From assembly GCA_045594565.1 (NCBI GenBank), contig JAZNYT010000055.1, forward strand, positions 1 to 36,892: a stretch of 36,892 bases of DNA, written 5' to 3'. A program made the position numbers and the translations under genes. Below, piece by piece: positions 32,314 to 36,892 of this stretch. Under the pieces are notes generated by a model. It was not told the origin of the DNA and did not search any database. It saw only the letters and a list, made by a program, of their open reading frames with translations. The stretch is from RGIG6353 sp045594565. GTDB lineage: Bacteria; Bacillota; Clostridia; Oscillospirales; SIG627. Each line of letters opens with the position of its first letter. Position 1 is the stretch's first letter.

Positions 32314-33000
32314 TTAGATAGAGTTAGAAATCGTATTGATAATTTCTTCATACTCCAAATTTACTAAACCTTTACCTGCCTCAGATGGGAAGTGAAGTAC
32401 ATTGTCCCAGTTCTGCGAAATCACATTCCAATCGGCTGCATCAGGCGCAAAAAGCAACAAACGCTTTGCGTTGTTATCTACAAAACCAGTCTGCTGAGCG
32501 CCGCCCCACCAGGATGATAATTCCTTGATGTCACTTGCCATACCATTAGGATAGTAGCCACTATCTTTTCCATAACCAAGTGGATGTGTAGGAGCATCTG
32601 TCCAAACAACAATAACCTGACGCTTTTTCATACCTTCAGCATCCCACTTAGATTTGATTGCATAAGCAAGTGCTTCAAGACCATCTTCCGGATCGTCTCC
32701 GCCACCTTCAGCTTTTAAGCTGCGAACGCATTTTTCAAATTCCTCTGCTTCTTGAGGAAGCTTAAAGAACTCTGTTACCATCATTGCTTTGTCTTTATCA
32801 GCAGCATAATCACGAAATGCAACAACACGAACTCTGAGCTGGCTGATATGCTTGTTTTTCTCTTCCATAACAGAAGTTACGTCCTGATAGAAATTCAGAG
32901 CATTCTTTTTTACCATTTCAATAATGTTTCCCATGCTTCCGGTACAGTCAATGCAGAACACCATGTCCACATTGTATGTGATTTGATAGTTACTCGCCAT
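32314..33000 (-). CDS. TerY-like von Willebrand factor A domain protein
   Basis: A 228-residue protein that is essentially one vWA domain. The metal-ion-dependent adhesion site begins FCIDCTGSMGN (Asp18, Thr20, Ser22), with further blocks LRVRVVAFRDYA, GGGDDPEDGLEALAYAI and VVWTDAPTHP. This is the TerY-like group described in tellurite-resistance and TerY-P phosphorylation systems, where the vWA protein works with a PP2C phosphatase and a kinase. It could bind partners through its metal site, perhaps the common C-terminal tag (speculation). No ter core genes such as terD or terC are in the window. Ribosome binding site ACGGAGGAATT. Confidence 0.87.
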   Translation of the reverse strand: MASNYQITYNVDMVFCIDCTGSMGNIIEMVKKNALNFYQDVTSVMEEKNKHISQLRVRVVAFRDYAADKDKAMMVTEFFKLPQEAEEFEKCVRSLKAEGGGDDPEDGLEALAYAIKSKWDAEGMKKRQVIVVWTDAPTHPLGYGKDSGYYPNGMASDIKELSSWWGGAQQTGFVDNNAKRLLLFAPDAADWNVISQNWDNVLHFPSEAGKGLVNLEYEEIINTISNSI

Positions 33001-33020
33001 TTTTTAATTCCTCCGTTTTT

Positions 33021-33653
33021 TTAATTTATTAAATTACCTTCTGCATCTGTCTTAGGTGAAGAAGGATTTTTTATATCATCATCTTTTTTGCCAATGTCCT
33101 TTTTATCGTCCTTATCTACACTGTCTTTGTTTTCCTGCTTAGCGTCACTTTTGTCATCGTGTGTTGTAGCAACATCATTATCATCGGTATCATCATCTTT
33201 TTTCTTGCTTTCTTCGATGAGTGTATCGACCTGTGTTTTATATTCTGTAAGCTCTTTTCTTGTCTCTTCGATTTGCGTCATTGTTTCCTCTTTATAACCT
33301 TTTACAGTGTTAATCGTTACAATGCCGAAGATAATTGAGCTTATAAGAATTAAAAAACTCAATCCGATAGCAACTAACCCAAACAAAGAATTTATTTTTG
33401 TTGATTTCATTATGTTGTCAGATTTTTTCATTAACTTTTGCATTTCCAATTCACTTATCCCTTCCGATGGTTTTTCTTTTTCTTCTTTGCGTATTTCTTT
33501 TCTGACTGGAGAAGGTGTAACACCTCCTGCAGCATTATAACTTAGTATGTCTGCAAATCCTCCACCGCCTGATGTTTTAGGCATCTCAGCCCCACAATAC
33601 GCACATTCAGATAAGTTACTGATGTTACTCTTGCCACATTTCTCACAAATCAC
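33021..33653 (-). CDS. Zinc-ribbon membrane protein with extracytoplasmic coiled coil
   Basis: A 210-residue protein starting at GTG after AAGGAGGTATAAAA. The N-terminus is a zinc ribbon (CEKCGK and CAYCGAE), followed by a linker, one transmembrane helix (about 89-113) and a predicted coiled coil (EETRKELTEYKTQVDTLIEESKKK). It ends in a very Asp/Lys-rich low-complexity tail. The zinc ribbon is expected in the cytosol and the coil outside. Zinc-ribbon proteins recur with TerY-P triads, which fits the neighbouring vWA gene 20 bases downstream. No C-terminal tag. Confidence 0.72.
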   Translation of the reverse strand: MICEKCGKSNISNLSECAYCGAEMPKTSGGGGFADILSYNAAGGVTPSPVRKEIRKEEKEKPSEGISELEMQKLMKKSDNIMKSTKINSLFGLVAIGLSFLILISSIIFGIVTINTVKGYKEETMTQIEETRKELTEYKTQVDTLIEESKKKDDDTDDNDVATTHDDKSDAKQENKDSVDKDDKKDIGKKDDDIKNPSSPKTDAEGNLIN

Positions 33654-33665
33654 TTTTATACCTCC

Positions 33666-34775
33666 TTAATTCCTTGAAAGATTATAAATTTCACCATCAA
33701 TAAAGTCGTACACTTGAATAGAGTTGTTATCAACACGTTGATATATCCATTGTTTCTTCCAACCGCTGTGATCATCACCATGATAGTGCACACCATTTGT
33801 TAATTTGAAGAATTGACCTTCCGAATACCCCAAATTATAACTTGCATTTGCATTTCCATTCCCTTTGTTCGTGTATGTGACATAATTCCCTAAAGAATCT
33901 GACCACTCTCCAAACATTGAAGTTTCATTATAATAATAGCCATTTTTTCTGTTATATGAGATTAGTGCATTTTCTGTTTTACTGAACTGACTTGTACTAT
34001 CCTTGTATGCACCTAAATCATTAAAAGCTTTCAGTGCTTTAACATATTCACCATTGTTTTTATAGTTCATTGCTACAGAATAATCACACTCGCTTGCCAT
34101 TTCAGTTGAATCTGAGTATGAAGAAATCTCCATAAACTTATTTTTTGCTTCTGCATAACTACCCGAATTAAATAGCGAATAAGCAGCTTGATACTTGCAT
34201 TCGTTTAGTTTCTCTGCCGAATCACTGTGGTAGGATATGCTTTCAAACAACGATTCGGCTGACGTAAAATCCCCAGAATTCAAATACTCCGTAGCGCATT
34301 GATATTTTGATTCATCCAACATATATGAAACATCTTTATAACTGGATGGAAGATCTTCAAACATATTGATTGCTGTTTCATAATTTCCACTATTAAATTC
34401 GTGCATTGCATCTGAATATGCAGCGTATGTACTTCCTTGGCTTGCAGCTATTATCAAGCCAATGATAATAATTGCAATGATAATTCCCCAGATAATTTTA
34501 TTCTTATTTTCCTCTTCAGGAATATAATCATCTTTATCCGTATCCTTGAATACTGGACCTGAAGGAGCAGGAGTAGGTGTTTTCTTAGGTGGGGGTGCTG
34601 GTCTATCATCAACTTCTGTCCATTGTTTTAATATTGTTGCTGAAGGACTCTTTCTACACCCACAAACAGTACACTTACCGAGGGATATATTATTTTCTGT
34701 ATCACAGTCTGGACACAGCCAACTATCACAAGGTCTCTTATATCGCAATATTGTATTCGTCTCTTTTACATCCAT
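33666..34775 (-). CDS. Zinc-ribbon/TPR membrane protein
   Basis: A 369-residue protein. Residues of about 17-42 form a zinc ribbon (WLCPDCDT and GKCTVCGC), then come a Pro-rich linker, one transmembrane helix (about 93-112, IIWGIIIAIIIIGLIIAAS) and four TPR-like repeats of about 36 residues with the pattern F-N-S-G-x-Y-x-x-A-x-x-x-F-x-x-I-x-x-Y-x-D-S. The C-terminal ~90 residues are polar (GYYYNETSMFGEWSDSLGNYV). The TPR part is predicted outside the membrane. It is the first structural gene after tetR, with ribosome binding site GGAGGATAGTT, and probably binds an extracellular ligand or partner. Confidence 0.75.
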   Translation of the reverse strand: MDVKETNTILRYKRPCDSWLCPDCDTENNISLGKCTVCGCRKSPSATILKQWTEVDDRPAPPPKKTPTPAPSGPVFKDTDKDDYIPEEENKNKIIWGIIIAIIIIGLIIAASQGSTYAAYSDAMHEFNSGNYETAINMFEDLPSSYKDVSYMLDESKYQCATEYLNSGDFTSAESLFESISYHSDSAEKLNECKYQAAYSLFNSGSYAEAKNKFMEISSYSDSTEMASECDYSVAMNYKNNGEYVKALKAFNDLGAYKDSTSQFSKTENALISYNRKNGYYYNETSMFGEWSDSLGNYVTYTNKGNGNANASYNLGYSEGQFFKLTNGVHYHGDDHSGWKKQWIYQRVDNNSIQVYDFIDGEIYNLSRN

Positions 34776-34812
34776 AACTATCCTCCATCATTTGCATTCA
34801 TATAGGACACTT

Positions 34813-35436
34813 TTATAAGTCTGTTCCTGTTGTAAACCAAGTGAAAGTATTTTGGCTTTCATTTTCTTCTTTTTCTTTTTTTATCGTCGCTAATTTTAAT
34901 CCTTCCAAAACATATTCAAGCTGTCGTTTGTATTTACCCCAATCTTCCCATATAATGCAATCCATAGTTACCGAAACAAAGTTATCAACTAAAACTCTTA
35001 TCGTGTTATAGGGAAGATTGATTCTTTGCGACAATTTTCGCGCATAAGAATCGTATTTGTATGTAAATGTTTTTGAATACAAATTCAAACTATCACAGTA
35101 CATAGGACTTGTTGCAACTCTGATAATGACTTTGAGTTTATCAATTCTTTGCTCAATCATCTTAGGAAACTCTTCGCATAAAACATCAATATTATCTATG
35201 TGCACAAATGCGAAATCCATCAATTCGTCTATTAGGTGGTTAATACCATATTCTGCGGAATCTAAAATGACTTCGTCTTTATTTTTGAACCAATAATATA
35301 CACTTCCGGCGCCCATACCTGTGCGATCACACAATTTACGAATGGAGACTTGTTCAAGTCCGTAATCACACAAATAATTAAAACACTTTTCTAATATTTG
35401 AATTTTATCAATATCTTTTGCAGAAGGTTCTCTCAT
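34813..35436 (-). CDS. TetR family regulator with divergent C-terminal tag
   Basis: A 207-residue regulator. The N-terminal helix-turn-helix reads LCDYGLEQVSIRKLCDRTGMGAGSVYYWFKNKDEV; the ligand/dimer domain covers the rest. Its last ten residues, FTWFTTGTDL, align with the WFKSAGDL tag of the kinase and membrane proteins and follow an unusual polar extension (KEKEENESQN) beyond the normal TetR end. A perfect palindrome at 35459-35480 overlaps its promoter, so it probably represses itself and the operon. It starts 37 bases before the TPR gene in transcription order and is preceded by GAGGGAAATGTA. Confidence 0.85.
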   Translation of the reverse strand: MREPSAKDIDKIQILEKCFNYLCDYGLEQVSIRKLCDRTGMGAGSVYYWFKNKDEVILDSAEYGINHLIDELMDFAFVHIDNIDVLCEEFPKMIEQRIDKLKVIIRVATSPMYCDSLNLYSKTFTYKYDSYARKLSQRINLPYNTIRVLVDNFVSVTMDCIIWEDWGKYKRQLEYVLEGLKLATIKKEKEENESQNTFTWFTTGTDL

Positions 35437-35458
35437 TACATTTCCCTCAAATCAACTG

Positions 35459-35480
35459 TATTTTAACGAGCGTTAAAATA
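35459..35480. promoter_or_regulatory. Palindromic operator, probable TetR site
   Basis: Perfect 10-bp arms TATTTTAACG and CGTTAAAATA around AG, 23 bases upstream of the tetR start. It covers the -10 box and part of the spacer of the tetR promoter, as expected for autorepression. Confidence 0.7.
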
Positions 35481-35488
35481 ACGATCAA
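35460..35488 (-). promoter_or_regulatory. Promoter of tetR and the leftward operon
   Basis: On the minus strand: TTGATC (35488-35483), a 17-bp spacer and TAAAAT (35465-35460). It lies outside the inverted-repeat pair, so basal transcription of the operon does not need the invertible segment. Confidence 0.6.
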
Positions 35489-35506
35489 AAAAATAAAGAT
35501 GATGTT

Positions 35507-35528
35507 CCACATAATTCTTATTATGTGG
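35507..35528 (+). repeat. Inversion-site candidate, left copy (22 bp)
   Basis: CCACATAAT, centre TCTT, ATTATGTGG. The reverse complement of the full 22 bp equals 35737-35758 exactly. Each site is itself a 9-bp inverted repeat around an asymmetric 4-bp centre, the arrangement of a tyrosine recombinase core site. Confidence 0.75.
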
Positions 35529-35580
35529 AATAAACACTGTGATACATAAACGAAATATATAATTTAAGACACAAAAACAA

Positions 35581-35620
35581 GACCGATGTGATTAAATGAT
35601 TTTTCATCGGTCAACTTTTT
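35581..35620. terminator. Hairpin inside the candidate invertible segment
   Basis: GACCGATG (35581-35588) pairs with CATCGGTC (35605-35612); T-rich sequence follows on both strands. In either orientation it lies upstream of the internal promoter, so it could insulate it from outside transcription. Confidence 0.65.
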
Positions 35621-35671
35621 ATGCCGTTTTTTGTGCATATCGGAGATTTTTTGTAAAAATTGCTAAAATTA

Positions 35672-35700
35672 TTGATTTTTATAGTATGTTATGTTATACT
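35672..35700 (+). promoter_or_regulatory. SigA-type promoter inside the candidate invertible segment
   Basis: TTGATT (35672-35677), exact 17-bp spacer, TATACT (35695-35700). In the given orientation it points right, toward the 3' end of the recombinase gene. After inversion it would point left, into tetR and the operon. Weaker AT-rich promoter-like matches also exist on the other strand. Confidence 0.6.
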
Positions 35701-35736
35701 TATATAAAATATATTTTACGAATCAGAAAAACAACT

Positions 35737-35768
35737 CCACATAATAAGAATTATGTGGTCTTTTTAAT
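35737..35768 (+). repeat. Inversion-site candidate, right copy, also terminator-like
   Basis: CCACATAAT, centre AAGA, ATTATGTGG (35737-35758), the exact reverse complement of 35507-35528. It is followed by TCTTTTTAATTT, so rightward transcripts from the internal promoter would meet a hairpin plus U-tract. The site is 10 bases from the recombinase stop codon. Confidence 0.75.
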
Positions 35769-36608
35769 TTAACACCTCAGTAAACCAAGCTTTTGTATTT
35801 GCCTACGGTGTACCTCGCCCGTACTCATAGTATAAATTCTTGTTGTATTTACAGATGAGTGTCCTAAAATGTCGGCAAGTCTTACGATGTCTTTCTGTAA
35901 GCTATAATAAGTTCGTGCAAAAAGATGACGAAAGCTATGCGGATATACTTTATCCTTTGATACTCCGGCGGTTTCGCATAATGCTTTTAACATCTTCCAT
36001 ATATGGCTTCTGTCTAAAGGTTTTCCATTACGGCTCACGAAAACGGAGCCGTTTTCAATTTTATTTTCTCGGATATATCCTTTTAGCATTTTACATAGCT
36101 CTTTGGGAAGAATTACAATACGCATTTTGCCTTTGCAATTTATTACCGCTTGTCCCGTTTTTACGGCTGATGTAGTAATGTAGCGTAATTCTGAAACCCT
36201 TATGCCCGTACTTGCTATGGTTTGTATCAGGTAATAAAGCCTTTGATTTTTCTTATCATTTGCCACCGTGAGTAATCGCTCATATTCTGCTTTTGTCAGT
36301 TCCTTGTCTTTGCTTGAAAATATCTGCCGTTGGATTTTCAGTGCCTTTATCCGTATATCGTGCCAGTCCATAAATGCAAAGAAACTGTTAAGGGAAGATA
36401 TTGCCGCATTGACACTCGCAGGAGCATATTTTTCACAAAGCTCCTTTTTATATTCTAAAGCCAACATCTTTGTTACTTCCTGACCACAAAGCCAAGCCAT
36501 AAAGAAAGTAATATCACGGATATATTTTTCTATTGTGTTTTCACTTTTTTCCTCCTCGATTAAATAATTTTTAAAGCTTTCTATAAGCTCATTTGTGATT
36601 TTTCTCAT
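35769..36608 (-). CDS. Tyrosine recombinase/integrase
   Basis: A 279-residue XerC/D-like tyrosine recombinase. The N-terminal SAM-like core-binding domain covers about 1-90 (NYLIEEEKSENTIEKYIRDITFF). The catalytic set is complete: Arg137 (STGIRVSEL), Lys159/161 (CKGKMR), His224 and Arg227 (HSFRHLFART), His250 (LGHSSVNTT) and Tyr259 (RIYT). It lacks an extra arm-binding domain, as in Xer proteins and phase-variation invertases. Two inverted 22-bp sites lie directly downstream of its gene, so it may invert the promoter segment; it might instead mobilise the island. The ribosome binding site AAAGGAAG is rather far from the start. Confidence 0.9.
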   Translation of the reverse strand: MRKITNELIESFKNYLIEEEKSENTIEKYIRDITFFMAWLCGQEVTKMLALEYKKELCEKYAPASVNAAISSLNSFFAFMDWHDIRIKALKIQRQIFSSKDKELTKAEYERLLTVANDKKNQRLYYLIQTIASTGIRVSELRYITTSAVKTGQAVINCKGKMRIVILPKELCKMLKGYIRENKIENGSVFVSRNGKPLDRSHIWKMLKALCETAGVSKDKVYPHSFRHLFARTYYSLQKDIVRLADILGHSSVNTTRIYTMSTGEVHRRQIQKLGLLRC

Positions 36609-36729
36609 TCAAATCAACTTCCTTTCCTTTATGTATTCTACCACTTACATAAACAAACTATTTAGAAGTCATCAATGAATTTTAGTATTTACACAAATCT
36701 CCACTAAAAGACTATTTAATAAGCGGTAT

Positions 36730-36747
36730 TTTGACAAATGTGCGGAT
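36730..36747 (-). repeat. 18-bp inverted repeat, right copy
   Basis: Reverse complement reads ATCCGCACATTTGTCAAA, matching 21799-21816 with one mismatch. It lies 122 bases upstream of the recombinase start, in the same orientation relative to that gene as the left copy is to tnpV. Confidence 0.6.
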
Positions 36748-36762
36748 TTCAAGATACAAATT

Positions 36763-36811
36763 AAGCCCGAATATGCAAGCTGAATTTTACTTGTATATTC
36801 GGGCTTTTTCT
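36763..36811. terminator. Terminator upstream of the recombinase gene
   Basis: AAGCCCGAATATGCAAG pairs with CTTGTATATTCGGGCTT (17 bp with one G-U pair), followed on the plus strand by a T-rich tract. It separates the recombinase from the leftward gene entering from the right edge. Confidence 0.8.
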
Positions 36812-36815
36812 GTTT

Positions 36816-36892
36816 TTACAGCAATTTTTCTTCTAAATATTTTCTCATTTTGTTTATTGCTTTTTTATATACATTTTCTATCGCATCAGGTG
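36816..36892 (-). CDS. C-terminal fragment of a possible sigma-factor-like protein
   Basis: The last 24 codons of a leftward gene that enters from the right edge: PDAIENVYKKAINKMRKYLE followed by EKLL and a stop. The pattern resembles the recognition helix and end of region 4 in sigma-70-like proteins (compare the KSIDNALQRVKKKL type of SigH), which often occur in clostridial mobile elements. The fragment is too short to be sure; it could be another helix-turn-helix protein. Confidence 0.35.
   Translation of the reverse strand, partial: PDAIENVYKKAINKMRKYLEEKLL

Larger units (their letters stand above)
21663..36892. mobile_element. Putative accessory island with TnpV, DUF6809 and tyrosine recombinase
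   Basis: Left end genes tnpV and DUF6809 are typical of clostridial mobile elements; a tyrosine recombinase is encoded near the right end. The DNA between is visibly more AT-rich than the metabolic genes to the left and carries a kinase/phosphatase/vWA system. An 18-bp sequence upstream of tnpV (21799-21816) recurs inverted upstream of the recombinase (36730-36747). The left junction is inferred from the loss of a U-tract at 21662. The right junction is not visible and the island may continue past the window. No direct-repeat att sites could be established. Confidence 0.5.

Noticed and set aside
23258..35436. Tellurite resistance operon
   Set aside because: Only TerY-like vWA, PP2C and kinase genes are present; no TerB, TerC, TerD or TerZ homologues were seen.
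35507..35758. The two CCACATAAT palindromes as TetR operators
   Set aside because: A separate perfect palindrome over the tetR promoter already fits that role. The inverted centres and the adjacent recombinase fit an inversion site better. Kept as the main alternative.
21790..36868. Direct repeat TGCTTTTTTAT (21790-21800 and 36858-36868) as att sites
   Set aside because: It is only 11 bases, AT-rich, and the right copy lies in a coding frame; chance is likely.
1..36892. CRISPR arrays, rRNA and tRNA genes
   Set aside because: No regularly spaced repeats and no cloverleaf or rRNA-like sequence were found on reading both strands; a dedicated tRNA search would be decisive.

Overview
The window looks like a chromosomal segment of a gut-type anaerobic Firmicute, most likely class Clostridia. 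Supporting signs are strong AAGGAGG-like ribosome binding sites, SigA-type promoters with 17-bp spacers, AT-rich intergenic DNA, a FeoB plus FeoB-associated Cys-rich peptide pair, VanW, YitT and TnpV proteins. Genus cannot be assigned from sequence alone.

Left part (1 to about 21.66 kb) is core-like, mostly metabolic. It opens with the 3' end of feoB and its small partner. Then come two tandem sugar isomerase/epimerase paralogues with a VanW protein. A tightly packed seven-gene run follows (MATE exporter, M20 amidohydrolase, SGNH esterase, AAC(3)-like acetyltransferase, alkaline-phosphatase-like protein, CapA-like protein, YitT). Next are a divergent AraC regulator with an M24 peptidase homologue and a DUF4432 protein, two Gfo/Idh/MocA oxidoreductases around a SulP transporter, a YfcE-type phosphodiesterase divergent from a LacI regulator plus dUTPase, and a PHP-domain phosphoesterase. 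A ~105-bp interspersed repeat is present in two 3' UTRs.

Right part (about 21.66 kb to the end) looks like an accessory island. It starts with TnpV and DUF6809, both typical of clostridial mobile elements, and ends with a tyrosine recombinase. An 18-bp sequence upstream of tnpV recurs inverted upstream of the recombinase. Between them lies a leftward cluster of about a dozen genes: TetR, a zinc-ribbon/TPR membrane protein, a zinc-ribbon/coiled-coil membrane protein, a TerY-like vWA protein, a PP2C phosphatase, three membrane proteins with long cytosolic tails, a Ser/Thr kinase, and three exported or membrane proteins. The kinase, phosphatase and vWA genes match the known TerY-P phosphorylation triad, here embedded in a much larger envelope-linked locus.

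Two features of this island stand out. First, five proteins of unrelated fold (kinase, three membrane proteins and, in divergent form, TetR) end in the same C-terminal motif, G(D/E)WFK(S/P)AGDL, always predicted to be cytosolic. In the three membrane proteins a basic RLKxT-type Thr motif and an S/T-rich linker precede it. This suggests a common docking tag and kinase substrates. Second, the intergenic region between tetR and the recombinase holds two perfect 22-bp sites in inverted orientation around a 208-bp segment carrying a good promoter. That is the architecture of an invertible phase-variation switch. In the orientation given, the promoter faces away from the operon. Both readings are inferences from sequence.
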